A stretch of 44,634 bases of DNA from Chitinophagaceae bacterium (GTDB lineage: Bacteria > Bacteroidota > Bacteroidia > Chitinophagales > Chitinophagaceae), in the NCBI GenBank assembly GCA_016720745.1, contig JADKKA010000012.1, positions 1 through 44,634 of the forward strand. Reading direction: 5' to 3'. Made by a program: the position numbers and the translations under genes. The notes beneath the pieces are model-generated. The model saw nothing but the letters and a program-made list of their open reading frames with translations, ran no database searches and was not told the DNA's origin. This document shows positions 16,728-25,605 of this stretch, one piece after another. Within the stretch, counting starts at the first letter, position 1; each line of letters starts with the position of its first letter.

Positions 16728-17297
16728 TTATTTCCAGAATTTAAAAAAACTTTTTTTGACCGGCTTCGTTTTCCCCATTTCCGGAGGACAGGTCTTTGTC
16801 CCTTCAATAAAACCATATACTGCCGTATTGAATCCGGATTCAACGGGCAGATCATTTTTGCATTCTTTGATAATAAAAGCGGTAGCCATGGCACAGGAAT
16901 AGGCCATTTCTTCATGACTCAATTGCTGGACTGTCATAATCTGAAAAGCATCCTCCTGGATTTTCTCCAACGTATCCTTAAAGGACAAATTCGAATCCAC
17001 ATTTGTAGCCTTATCCATTTTTTCCCCATCCAGCTCCACTCCCATATTGCTCAGTGTACCTATCAGTATATTGATTAATAATGGCCCTTTTTCATTGGCT
17101 TCTTCTGAAAGTACAGCAGTACCTGGTTTGATATCGCCCAGTTTAAAGCCAAATGACCTGAAAAGGAAACTCCCCGCCAGTCTGGCACCGGCAGCAATCG
17201 CAGTTGCGGAATGTATTTGCCTGTTGGTTCCGATTTTTTCGGCGATCAGATCTACTATTTCGCCTGCGGCGATTTGCTGTTCGGGTTTGATATTCAT
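16728..17297 (-). CDS. Hypothetical soluble protein
   Basis: This 189-residue protein has no signal peptide. It contains small-residue-rich helices (SATAIAAGARLAGSFLFRSFG and MAYSCAMATAFIIKECKN) and ends in a basic, aromatic tail (KPVKKSFFKFWK). The sequence looks genuinely coding, with regular alternation and no rare composition, but I do not recognise a family and its neighbours offer no clue. Confidence 0.7.
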   Translation of the reverse strand: MNIKPEQQIAAGEIVDLIAEKIGTNRQIHSATAIAAGARLAGSFLFRSFGFKLGDIKPGTAVLSEEANEKGPLLINILIGTLSNMGVELDGEKMDKATNVDSNLSFKDTLEKIQEDAFQIMTVQQLSHEEMAYSCAMATAFIIKECKNDLPVESGFNTAVYGFIEGTKTCPPEMGKTKPVKKSFFKFWK

Positions 17298-17339
17298 AGC
17301 TATGAAATTACAGGAATTATGAATTTGTTATACCCGACT

Positions 17340-17395
17340 TTTTAAGCCATCGAGTACGCCACTTGATTATCGTCCGGGATGGAGACTGAGGGCAG
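17340..17395. repeat. Possible degenerate fourth copy of the dispersed element
   Basis: The sequence GCCATCGAGTACGCCAC, then TCGTCCGGG and GGAGACTGAGGG, shares the order of blocks of the 15845, 18086 and 18822 copies, though weakly. Like them it lies just beyond the stop codon of a minus-strand gene (17421). Confidence 0.3.
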
Positions 17396-17420
17396 GAATA
17401 CTATCAGCCCGGAATAGCAG

Positions 17421-17978
17421 CTATTCTTTGTTGGTTGTTGAGCTGTTTTCGTTCAGTTTGCCATAATAAATCAAATCCACAATTTCACCCGAGGTGGTTT
17501 TATAGTCCATTCTGATAACACCTTCTTTTTCAAATCCACATTTTTCTGCTACTATTTGAGCAGATTTATTTGTATGATGCGTTCTGAGAAATATTTTCTT
17601 GAATTGGAAATGGTCAAAGCAGTAGTCCATAAAATATTTCATTGCTTTTGTTGTCAGCCCTTTCCCGGCATATTGCTCGTCCGTATAGCAACCAATCTCC
17701 GTTTTGGGGATGGTCCAGTCAATATTTTTCAAGTCAAAGAATCCAACAAAGGCATTTGTTGAATTATCGACCAAAACGTAAGGGAAATACTGTTTTGCTT
17801 CTCTCTTATCAGATAAATCTTTTAAGAATATTTCTGTTGCTGCAACATCTTTTGTCCTTGACACAGTTCCTGTAAAAAAATCTTCAAGTCGCTTTCTGTT
17901 TCTTTCCACCAGTTCGAAATAGGCTTTCAGGTCGCTTAGTTCCAATGGCCTGATTGTAAAATTATCAAAGTTGATCAT
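17421..17978 (-). CDS. GNAT-family N-acetyltransferase
   Basis: This 185-residue protein opens with FDNFTIRPLELSDLKAYFEL. It carries the acetyl-CoA binding segment QYAGKGLTTKAMKYFMDYCF (Q/R-x-x-G-x-G/A type, about 121-140) and the IVAEKCGFEKEGVIR end typical of RimJ/RimL-like enzymes. It shares the family but little sequence with the GNAT at 12.8-13.3 kb. It is a single gene with a repeat element between it and the next gene upstream. Substrate unknown. Confidence 0.9.
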   Translation of the reverse strand: MINFDNFTIRPLELSDLKAYFELVERNRKRLEDFFTGTVSRTKDVAATEIFLKDLSDKREAKQYFPYVLVDNSTNAFVGFFDLKNIDWTIPKTEIGCYTDEQYAGKGLTTKAMKYFMDYCFDHFQFKKIFLRTHHTNKSAQIVAEKCGFEKEGVIRMDYKTTSGEIVDLIYYGKLNENSSTTNKE

Positions 17979-18085
17979 TTGTCAAAAACTGTGCTTTTAA
18001 AATGTAACGGTATATAGCAGGAATTCAAAAATAAACGAATCTGCTGCTTCATCCAATTCCTTAACCCCGGCATCAATGACCTAAG

Positions 18086-18190
18086 GCCGACGAGTCAGCC
18101 ATTAAACTTGTCCTAAATATGAATCGGCGACTTAGGCGAGACATCGTCGGGGGAAGCGGAAGGTTGTGGCTTGGGTGATTTGAGAAATGA
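18086..18190. repeat. Dispersed ~105-bp element, copy B
   Basis: This is the clearest copy. GCCGACGAGTC at its start and TCGTCGG at 18144-18150 form a 7-bp inverted repeat (CCGACGA/TCGTCGG) around about 50 bp. The block GGCGAGACATCGTCGGGGGA is shared with copies A and C. It lies 17 bp beyond the stop codon (18207) of a minus-strand gene, as the other copies do. Confidence 0.65.
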
Positions 18191-18206
18191 CTCCGGTGGA
18201 GTGAAT

Positions 18207-18749
18207 CTAAATGCGTGTATAAACCAGGGATATGTCACAGCCCAGGATTTTCCTGAAATCTTCAATAAAACTGTCTTTCAAACTTCCCCAATTCCAAAAG
18301 GCAAATCCCAGATCACTGAAACCCCATTCCGGTGTAAACTTAAATTGATGGATTTCTGTAGGCACATTACATAGCGGGCAGGTCAGGTTATTACTTCTAT
18401 TGTCGTCCCATTCGCTTAAAAACTCCCAATCTTTATTTGAAATATCCTGACTGCATACAGGACAAACGAGTGAATCGATTCCGTTTTGTCCTGTATGAAA
18501 AATCCGGCGTTCAGTAATAATTTCTAGCCCATTATTCATTAAGCTGTATGGCAGTAACTCGGGTTCTTCAGAAATATTTTTTGCCCCTTCAGCAATTGCA
18601 TAACCATGGCTTGAACTAAGAACACAATCAGTAAGAAATGGGGAAACAATGTCAAGCGAAACAAGCCACTCTAAAATAGCTTTTGCCTTAATTTCTCTTT
18701 CCGGATAAACTGAAAGTTTTGGCACTATTGAAATACTGCTATCACTCAT
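18207..18749 (-). CDS. Hypothetical protein with a zinc-ribbon-like double CxxC
   Basis: The start at 18749 (MSDSSISIVPK) is preferred; the open frame to 18791 adds 14 less likely residues. The protein of 180 residues has two CPxC knuckles, LVCPVCSQ and LTCPLCNV, about 30 residues apart. They could bind one zinc ion. The second half is rich in Trp and Phe (WGFSDLGFAFWNWGSL). No enzyme motif is seen. It probably belongs to an uncharacterised bacterial family with a central zinc ribbon. It is flanked on both sides by copies of the dispersed element. Confidence 0.75.
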   Translation of the reverse strand: MSDSSISIVPKLSVYPEREIKAKAILEWLVSLDIVSPFLTDCVLSSSHGYAIAEGAKNISEEPELLPYSLMNNGLEIITERRIFHTGQNGIDSLVCPVCSQDISNKDWEFLSEWDDNRSNNLTCPLCNVPTEIHQFKFTPEWGFSDLGFAFWNWGSLKDSFIEDFRKILGCDISLVYTRI

Positions 18750-18821
18750 ACATTTATGTTGAACTTGGGTAGAACTGATTAATCGTAACACCTGAATATA
18801 AATCTACAAAACCTCTTTTAA

Positions 18822-18912
18822 TCCCGACAAGTCCGCCAGAAAACTTGTACTAAAATGGAGCACTGGTCAAGGCGAGACATCGTATGAGAAGCAAGTTTGG
18901 TGTGGTATGGTA
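18822..18912. repeat. Dispersed ~105-bp element, copy C
   Basis: The segments CCCGACAAGTCCGCCA, AAACTTGTACTAAAATG and GGCGAGACATCGTATGAGAA align in order with copies A and B. It lies in the 3' region of the large secreted-protein gene, next to a different hairpin element at 18924-19020. Confidence 0.6.
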
Positions 18913-18923
18913 TGTAAACAAGA

Positions 18924-19020
18924 ACTCCGGGCTAATGAGCGCCCGGAGTCCCCGATTTAAATAACGTTATTCAATAAGAAGACTCTCTGTTTCTTATAAA
19001 CAAGGGGGAGACTCCGGGCC
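18924..19020. repeat. CCCGGAGTC/GACTCCGGG inverted-repeat element, downstream copy
   Basis: A hairpin ACTCCGGGC-(8 nt)-GCCCGGAGT (18924-18949) is followed by an element that begins CCCGGAGTCCCC and ends GGGGGAGACTCCGGGC (about 18942-19019). Its interior holds a 12-bp perfect palindrome AATAACGTTATT and differs from the interiors of the upstream array copies. It sits 54 bp beyond the stop codon of the large secreted-protein gene, where it may act as a terminator. Confidence 0.7.
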
Positions 19021-19039
19021 GGAAAGCCCCCCAGCAGAA

Positions 19040-19072
19040 GCACTTCGTATTTCGACCTTCGTATTTCGAACT
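19040..19072. repeat. TTCGTATTTCGA micro-repeat
   Basis: Two and a half copies of the 12-14 bp unit CTTCGTATTTCGA(A/C) lie immediately after the stop codon of the large secreted-protein gene. The unit differs from the GACTC tracts but is equally degenerate. Confidence 0.45.
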
Positions 19073-19073
19073 T

Positions 19074-22000
19074 CTATTTTATTTCTCTCATCATCCACCC
19101 CGCCCCTTGCATATCCGCCGCCGATGGAATGCTGGCCATTAATTTTCCGCCGCTCAGAAAGATTTTGGAGCCTGTACGATACCTGTTTTCAATATAGTAG
19201 CCGCCACCGGGAGCCGGCTGTATGATCCAATGAGCACTCCAGGCACCATCAGGAATCACAGCGGCTGCCAGCGGACCCGATTCCATGTGCATCCGCCAGC
19301 CCTCCTTCCATTTGTTTTCGATCCAGTAATAATCGGTACCCGGCACTTTTTTCAGGCGCCATAAAGCACTCCAGGCGCCGTCACCAATCGGACCGGCCAA
19401 TAAGGTTCCTGTTTCTACATTCAGCGCATAGGAAGGAAATGCCATGTTCTCCATTCTGAATTCTTTTCCCACCCAATCAGCCGCCCCAGCTGCTTTCAAA
19501 GGCAGGCTTACACCACGGCCCGGAGGCATAAGCGTCAGCGAAATATTGGTGAGCACATAGGTCTTTAACTGCCCCTTATCATAAGTTGATAATTTAATTT
19601 TTTCTATCTGCCAGTCATCGGCGAAATTATCAGCTGAAAATAAATTCAGATGAGTCAGCTCTCCCAAATCATATCCGGTAAACACACCGCGAACAGTTTG
19701 TCCGCTCAAAAATAAATTATCGCCAACCTGACTGCCCGGTGCCCGCATAATCCCCCTTAATGGAAACAGGGATATCTGCAGTTTGCCCCCATTCAATGAC
19801 AACTCCACGTTTTCAGTTGTCCCGAATGTTGGACTCCCGCTCTTTGTGGTGATCTCAACCGTATAGTCCCTGAATCCGGAAGGAGCCGCCAGGGGCATGA
19901 GCATATTATAGGTGATCGGTTTATTGATGAAACCATACATCAACGATCCATCCGGATTTTCCACATGCATACCATTTAAAATCCAGGAATCTGCAGATCC
20001 ATTGTTAAACTGGACCGACTGCACGGGACCAATATCAGGTATGGTCAAGGACATCTCTCTTTTCATGGACCAGAAAGCATCGGGTTCATTCGGATACTGA
20101 GTGATGGTGACCGGTTCTGATTTTCCCGATACACCGATCAACGTAACGGTTGTCGCCCGCATCACCTGCTTTTTATCCAATCCATATAAAGTGACTTTAT
20201 AATTAACTTTTTTACCAACAGATAACGCCAGGTTCACCGCTGTTTGTCCGCTCCGGATTTCACAATTCGTACAACTGGAAAATGCACCATTGCCTGTAGG
20301 GGGCTGTACGGCCACCGTGTTGAGTTTTAAATTATCGGTCATACCGGCATTCAATGCCTGTATCCGGATTTGATTCAAGGTACCCAGGTCTTTTTCTGTT
20401 TGCACAGAGAAGGTGGTGCGTTTACCAGGCTGCAAAACACCAAACTGTGTCAGTGGTAATAATTCAGTACTGCCCATGTTTCCGGTGAGCACCACGCCCA
20501 GTCTTTCTGTGGTAGCCGCATCCGCATCCATCGTGGGTTCGAGATTGATGAGATAAGAATAAAGAACAGCAGGTGGCTTAGTGGCTGTGGCAAGACTTTT
20601 TGTATCACTGGCAAAACGATAAGTCGTTACCGGTTTTTTTATTTCATCTGCAAAGCTTTTAGCGTATCCCGATTTCATAATATTGCCGGTCACAATATCC
20701 CTGGCAATATTTTTGGCAGATTCTCCCAGGTTTTTAAAATCAATGGCTACGGTAAAATGATAGGGCTTCTTCGCCAGCGTGAAATTGAAAGCCACATTGG
20801 CCTTGTATTCGCTGTTCAATCCAAATACACCGGCAAACTCGGCCGACTTGATATCAAATAAACCACCCAATACATTGTCCATGACAAATTTGGTGGCTTC
20901 CAATGTACCCACCGACACTCCTTCCACCACATCCAGTCCTTTTTCAGCGAGATAATACAATCCCTGCAGGGTTTGTCTTTTTAAGATCAGCGTGGACACC
21001 CTTGGATCCAGATCCACACTGAATTCCTGTGGCAGTTTACCCAATGCCACCACGGCATTACTATATTCTGTGATCAGTGGCGTGGCCACTTTGATCGTGG
21101 CATCATTGGCGGCAATGGCCGATTTATAAATGGCAATCTCCGGCCAGTGCAGGGGATTGTATCCGTCAAGTCCATTCAGCTTAGCCTGACTGGCAGCATT
21201 GTTCTCCCTGCATGTTTTCACTAAATCCTGCTGCGTTTTCAAAGCCGTTTGCTTTTCTTCCAGCATCTGCAGGTTAAAAGCCTCCCGGTCAGATGCCACT
21301 AAACGACGGGCATCAAATATTTCCTTATCCACGGCAGCCAGGTTATCCGTCGCCGTTTTCAATTTATCCCTGGTGGCCTTGATACTATTTTTAACAGATG
21401 AAATCTGTTCATCAATGGCCGAAGTGACCAGTTGATTTAATCTGGAAATAATATCATTCCTCAGTACTGCTCTTACTGCAATACCACCACCGGAACTACC
21501 CAGACTTTGCCCCTTAGCTTCCAGCGTGGCTTCAAACATGTCTGCAATTTTCCCACTGGTGGTGAATTCAAATCCTTTGTCGTCGAGGTTTAATGTCGTT
21601 TCACTGGAGATACCGAGCAGACTCACTTTGCCATCCACAAACATGCTCGGCATGGATCCCTTTGTATAAGCAAACCGGAACTGCGGCCGGTCGGTGGTTC
21701 TTCCACCCAAGACAAAAATGCCATTGCCCCAGTTAATGGGATCCATGGAACCGGCACCAGCTACACCATTATCATTAATACTGAAATCACCATTGGCCTT
21801 GATCCCTGCAATGGATAATTGTCCGCTCACACTCACCCCTTTGTTATACTTTTTTCCAAAAGCCTCCATCCCATCCACCGGAACCACCAATACCCTTGCC
21901 TGATCGATTCCCGTATTCAGCATCGTGCGCAGTTGTCCCTGTATAGAGGCATTCTCCACAAAGGCTTCAATCATGGCCAGGATGGTCATGTTCTTCATGG

Positions 22001-23702
22001 TGATATCGATCAGGCTATTGGTAGGCTTGGTGATATCTACTACAATGGTGGCATCGCCTTCAATATGTTTACTGCGGTTAGAAACAGTACCTAATCTTGC
22101 TGCACCGGTTAAACCGAGTGAGCTGATGAGGATGGGATTTTTAAAATCAATTCCGGCATTGACCCCGATTTTGCGCAAGCCCACTCCGGGAATTCCAAAA
22201 GGATTGGTCCATTCGGGGAGATCAGATTTTCCATCGGGCCCCAGTTTACCATTCATCATGGCCCCGCTCTCTTTTTTGAGGGCAGCCATGAAAAACTCCC
22301 CTTTGATCTTTTGATCAACGGGAGCAAAGGCAAAGCTGGCATTAAAGCCCAGCAGGTCCTTACCAACCTGTGCTTCGATGCGGCCACCCAGACTCAATTC
22401 AATAGGATTCACGGTACCCAGTCGCAGACCAAATACCACTTCCTTCATCGTCACGCTGCTGCCCATGGGGATATTGAGGTCAAGGGCCGCATTCATGCTC
22501 ATATTGGTAAATGTCTCGTTGCAGGTACCCCTGAGTTTGATGGCATTTATCTTGAGCAGTTTAGCCAGGTCCTCACTGAGTTTGATGCTGGATAACAAGT
22601 TCACCCCTTCTTCCACTTTGATCTCGCCTTCATCTTTTAAGGCTGCCAGATTACATTTGGCATCATCCTCTGCCATGGTGGAAATGATCAGGGCCGAGCC
22701 GGACAAGTCAATTCCATCCATTGGTGCCAGGGTGGAAGAAAGCGAAGAAAATTTAAAACCCGCCGGCGGTGCCAGGGCAAAAAGCATCAGTGATTTTGAT
22801 TCTTCGGTGGCAGCGGTGAATTGTATTTCAGCTTCGCCGAAACTGGTGGAAGCCAGGGCGGAAAAATTTTTGGTGGTGGGATTGATACTGGCCGTTACCG
22901 ATGAAATTTCCTTTGATTTCATGGAGGCCGGAATAAAGCGGAGCAGGCTATTGGCCCGGCTATCGCTTAAAAATGCCTGGAGGAGATTGGGGATACTGAT
23001 ATTGCTGGCGGTGAAACTAAATAACAGATCATCCGGGTCGGAGGACATATTCGCCGAGAGGTTGATGGGCATGGCACCGATTCGGCCATCACCACTGATG
23101 GTGGCAGTAGCTTTGTGCTGGGGTGATGTTGGTTTATCCAATATAAAACCAACACTGACACCATCTATTGCAAAACCATCAAAACCTTCCAGCTTATACT
23201 GTCCGATGCCAAAATTGATATTGACTTGTTCGAGACTGTCACCCTTCTCATCAAAACTGAGATTGAAATCCTTTAAAGAAATCCCCGTTTGCAATGGAAA
23301 GGATTTGGGCAGGAATTGGCTGAGGGATTTACCGGATAAGAATTTGCTGAGCTTATCGGCATTGATGCTGGCTGCTTCCGGGAAGGTAGCCGCGATAGAC
23401 TTAATCTTTTTCGTTGATTGTATTTCGGCTTTCAGCGCAATATTATCAAAGCCAAAGAAAGAAACGTTCCCGCTGGCGACCTTGCCCCCGCTTTCTCCAT
23501 CAGACAGACTCAGCTCACCGATTTTAATACCGGCAGGGTCCAGAAATTTATTGATAGCATCGGCGATGGCCTGCTTTTCTTCTTCGCCACCGAAAATTTT
23601 TGATTGATTCAGCTGCGTATGTAGCGGCTGGGCTTCCAAAGAGGAAAAACCAGTAATGGCAAACAGAAAGCAGAAAAGAAAAACGGGGAGAAAACGGCGC
23701 AT
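19074..23702 (-). CDS. Giant secreted protein with PLAT-like domains and ricin-like tail
   Basis: The start at 23702 gives a signal peptide (MRRFLPVFLFCFLFAITGFSS); the frame extends 18 codons further. The 1542-residue protein has (longest-frame numbers) repeated beta-rich modules of unknown family (about 60-760), a coiled coil (765-860) and a linker with VEGVSVGTLEATKFVMDN. Three PLAT/LH2-like beta-sandwiches follow (about 1065-1150, 1185-1270, 1296-1405; for example TVTLIGVSG and WILNGMHVEN). Three ricin-type QxW-like repeats end it (1440-1560), each with GDGAWSALW or YYIENRYR-like motifs. PLAT and ricin folds usually bind lipids or glycans, so a surface or secreted binding role is plausible. 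No T9SS tail is visible. Confidence 0.85.
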   Translation of the reverse strand: MRRFLPVFLFCFLFAITGFSSLEAQPLHTQLNQSKIFGGEEEKQAIADAINKFLDPAGIKIGELSLSDGESGGKVASGNVSFFGFDNIALKAEIQSTKKIKSIAATFPEAASINADKLSKFLSGKSLSQFLPKSFPLQTGISLKDFNLSFDEKGDSLEQVNINFGIGQYKLEGFDGFAIDGVSVGFILDKPTSPQHKATATISGDGRIGAMPINLSANMSSDPDDLLFSFTASNISIPNLLQAFLSDSRANSLLRFIPASMKSKEISSVTASINPTTKNFSALASTSFGEAEIQFTAATEESKSLMLFALAPPAGFKFSSLSSTLAPMDGIDLSGSALIISTMAEDDAKCNLAALKDEGEIKVEEGVNLLSSIKLSEDLAKLLKINAIKLRGTCNETFTNMSMNAALDLNIPMGSSVTMKEVVFGLRLGTVNPIELSLGGRIEAQVGKDLLGFNASFAFAPVDQKIKGEFFMAALKKESGAMMNGKLGPDGKSDLPEWTNPFGIPGVGLRKIGVNAGIDFKNPILISSLGLTGAARLGTVSNRSKHIEGDATIVVDITKPTNSLIDITMKNMTILAMIEAFVENASIQGQLRTMLNTGIDQARVLVVPVDGMEAFGKKYNKGVSVSGQLSIAGIKANGDFSINDNGVAGAGSMDPINWGNGIFVLGGRTTDRPQFRFAYTKGSMPSMFVDGKVSLLGISSETTLNLDDKGFEFTTSGKIADMFEATLEAKGQSLGSSGGGIAVRAVLRNDIISRLNQLVTSAIDEQISSVKNSIKATRDKLKTATDNLAAVDKEIFDARRLVASDREAFNLQMLEEKQTALKTQQDLVKTCRENNAASQAKLNGLDGYNPLHWPEIAIYKSAIAANDATIKVATPLITEYSNAVVALGKLPQEFSVDLDPRVSTLILKRQTLQGLYYLAEKGLDVVEGVSVGTLEATKFVMDNVLGGLFDIKSAEFAGVFGLNSEYKANVAFNFTLAKKPYHFTVAIDFKNLGESAKNIARDIVTGNIMKSGYAKSFADEIKKPVTTYRFASDTKSLATATKPPAVLYSYLINLEPTMDADAATTERLGVVLTGNMGSTELLPLTQFGVLQPGKRTTFSVQTEKDLGTLNQIRIQALNAGMTDNLKLNTVAVQPPTGNGAFSSCTNCEIRSGQTAVNLALSVGKKVNYKVTLYGLDKKQVMRATTVTLIGVSGKSEPVTITQYPNEPDAFWSMKREMSLTIPDIGPVQSVQFNNGSADSWILNGMHVENPDGSLMYGFINKPITYNMLMPLAAPSGFRDYTVEITTKSGSPTFGTTENVELSLNGGKLQISLFPLRGIMRAPGSQVGDNLFLSGQTVRGVFTGYDLGELTHLNLFSADNFADDWQIEKIKLSTYDKGQLKTYVLTNISLTLMPPGRGVSLPLKAAGAADWVGKEFRMENMAFPSYALNVETGTLLAGPIGDGAWSALWRLKKVPGTDYYWIENKWKEGWRMHMESGPLAAAVIPDGAWSAHWIIQPAPGGGYYIENRYRTGSKIFLSGGKLMASIPSAADMQGAGWMMREIK

Positions 23703-23760
23703 GGGGTTATGTTTAGTGGTAGCTTGTAAATTACAGGACAGGCATGGCCTATCCATGGTC

Positions 23761-23768
23761 CAAATCTA
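23761..23768 (-). promoter_or_regulatory. Candidate promoter -7 box of the giant secreted-protein gene
   Basis: TAGATTTG on the minus strand matches TAnnTTTG exactly and would give a leader of about 50 nt to the ATG at 23702. The -33 position reads GTG instead of TTG, so support is moderate. A small hairpin TCACC/GGTGA lies just upstream (about 23793-23809). Confidence 0.4.
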
Positions 23769-23815
23769 TCTTAATTGGAGGCATCCGCCACTCACCCTGT
23801 CAGGTGATTTATAAA

Positions 23816-24081
23816 TGCCCGGAGTCCCCTGAACAAGGAGCGAAATAGAAATGAGAATTGTGTGTATCAGTATGGAAAGTATGGGAGACTCCGGGCGGGA
23901 ATAATGCCCGGAGTCCCCTGAACAAGGAGCGAAATAGAAATGAGAATTGTATGTATCAGTATGGAAAGTATGGGAGACTCCGGGCGGGAATAAATGCCCG
24001 GAGTCCCCTGAACAAGGAGCGAAATAGAAATGAGAATTGTATGTATCAGTATGGAAAGTACGGGAGACTCCGGGCGGGAAT
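23816..24081. repeat. Tandem array of three 89/90-bp inverted-repeat elements
   Basis: Three almost identical units begin at 23816, 23905 and 23995. Each starts TGCCCGGAGTCCCC, ends GGGAGACTCCGGGCGGGAAT, and has the same interior (CTGAACAAGGAGCGAAATAG and following). Copies differ at only a few positions, for example GTGTGTATC versus GTATGTATC. The ends of each unit form a 9-13 bp stem, so each could fold into one long hairpin. Because the period is a multiple of three in one copy, the array fakes a plus-strand open frame; it is not coding. Confidence 0.85.
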
Positions 24082-24119
24082 GGCTGTGTAGAAGTAGCGC
24101 CTCTTAGTTAGACCTTCTT

Positions 24120-24204
24120 GCCCGGAGTCTCGATGGTAAGGATGATCAAAGTGCTTCGTCGGGTTTTGGTCAACCGTATATTTTTTTGATAGCGGACTCC
24201 GGGC
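24120..24204. repeat. CCCGGAGTC/GACTCCGGG element with a different interior
   Basis: The ends GCCCGGAGTCTC (from 24120) and GGACTCCGGGC (to 24204) match the array units, but the 60-bp interior, including a T7 run, is unrelated. A partial third motif CCGGACTCGGG follows at once. The conserved ends with changing interiors resemble a family of small non-autonomous elements. Confidence 0.65.
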
Positions 24205-24229
24205 ATTCCGGACTCGGGTGCAAAAAACG

Positions 24230-24354
<125 letters not shown>

Positions 24355-24433
24355 ACGGGCGGGGTGCTAATAAACATTGTTTGAATCACCATTAAAAATA
24401 CGGGAGTCTCCGGGCGGGAATGATTTAACCGGC

Positions 24434-25108
24434 TTATATCAATCCCTTCTCATAAGCCAGTGCCAGGGCCTGGGTCTTGTTGTTTACATGCAGTTTACTA
24501 TAGATATTCAATACATGCTTTTTAGCGGTATTGGGACTAATATCCAGCTGATGACCAATCTCCTTATACTGCATGCCCTGTACCAGTAATTTTAAGATTT
24601 CCTGTTCTCTTTCTGTGAGGTTAAACATCGGCTTATCCGGTACTGGCTTGCTTTTCTGAAGCGTCACTTCATTTTGCTGCACCAGCTGCAATATTTTATG
24701 AGCGATACCCGGTGAGACCGGCCCTACACCATTCTCATGCATTTGATTCAGGACTTCAGCGATATTTCCGCCACTTTCATCTTTCAGCAAATATCCAAAA
24801 GCACCGGCTTTGATGGCCTTAAAAATCTTTTCTTCATCATCAAAAATGGTGAGCATTACAAATTTAACCAGCGGATAAAGGTAAGAGCCGGCGGCGACTG
24901 CATCCACCCCATCCATTTCCGGCATTTCCAGATCCATTAGTACCACCTCGGGGGTTTTATCAATATGCAGGGATTGCATTTTTTCTAAAAAGTCTTTCCC
25001 GTTTTCGGCAACCAGTGTAATATCAAAATGGGGATGACGCATTAATTTATCCTTCAGGATACTGCGGTTACTCGCTTTATCATCTACTATGGCTACCTGT
25101 ATCGGCAT
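24434..25108 (-). CDS. NarL/LuxR-family response regulator
   Basis: This 224-residue regulator has a receiver domain (about 1-125) with the acidic pair Asp9-Asp10, phospho-acceptor Asp59 in VVLMDLEMPEMDG, a Thr in VMLTIFDD and Lys in GYLLKDES. A LuxR-type helix-turn-helix follows (about 160-224: LTEREQEILKLLVQGMQYKEIGHQLDISPNTAKKHV). Phosphorylation by the upstream kinase, whose gene ends 1 bp before this ATG, should control DNA binding. The divergent CARDB/RHS operon on the other side of the kinase and the downstream giant secreted gene are candidate targets by position only. Confidence 0.93.
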   Translation of the reverse strand: MPIQVAIVDDKASNRSILKDKLMRHPHFDITLVAENGKDFLEKMQSLHIDKTPEVVLMDLEMPEMDGVDAVAAGSYLYPLVKFVMLTIFDDEEKIFKAIKAGAFGYLLKDESGGNIAEVLNQMHENGVGPVSPGIAHKILQLVQQNEVTLQKSKPVPDKPMFNLTEREQEILKLLVQGMQYKEIGHQLDISPNTAKKHVLNIYSKLHVNNKTQALALAYEKGLI

Positions 25109-25109
25109 T

Positions 25110-25605
25110 TTATATCATTATGTTTATCGTTGTTCCGTTATGTGGTGCTGACTGAACACTGAATTGAAACCCTGCTTCAGCAGCACGATGTTCCATGTTA
25201 TGTAAGCCATTCCCTTTTTCTGATTCCTTCAGTTCATTTACACTAAACCCCGCTCCGTTATCCTGAATAGTTAAGTCCCATTTGTTGTCAGCAGTCGCTG
25301 CAGAAATAATTTGTATCGTTGAAGCGCCGGAATGTTTAATACTATTGGTAACGGCTTCCTGAACAATCCTGACTATATTCAAAGCCCTTGTATAATGCAG
25401 TATTTTATCTACCGGCGCCTCCCCTTCAATAATGAAATGTATTTGCTGATAATATCTCGATAATGGCAGCACAAAATTGCGGATACGAAGCAGACATTCA
25501 TCAGCCGTATACTGCTCTTTTTTAAAAGCCCAGACCGTTTCCCGCAGTGAAGTAATGATGTCTTTAGAGGCAAATTTCAGATCACCTATCAGCTCATTTC
25601 GTTTT
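25110..25605 (-). CDS. Histidine kinase, C-terminal part: end of DHp linker and HATPase_c
   Basis: This is the last part of the kinase gene that starts at 28111. The frame is open from about 25605 (GDLKFASKDIITSLRETVWAF) to the stop at 25110. The ATP-binding domain shows the N-box RIVQEAVTNSIKHSG, the G1 box DNGAGFSV and the G2-like GNGLHNMEHRA, as in NarX/LiaS-type kinases. It lacks its own start because a one-base loss in the AAA run at 25614-25616 separates it from the dimerisation helix. The response-regulator ATG follows 1 bp after the stop. The repaired kinase is about 1001 residues. Confidence 0.85.

Noticed and set aside
22378..23607. Plus-strand open frame of 409 codons
   Set aside because: It lies entirely opposite the giant secreted-protein gene. 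Its Ser/Leu-rich composition is typical of an antisense shadow, and it has no recognisable domain.
23858..24091. Plus-strand open frame of 77 codons with three similar peptides
   Set aside because: It is a by-product of the 89/90-bp tandem repeat, whose period keeps the frame. It has no upstream signals and repeats non-coding hairpin sequence.
23816..24204. Possible CRISPR array
   Set aside because: The repeats are contiguous 89/90-bp units without unique spacers, the ends are inverted repeats of the same unit, and no cas gene is present.
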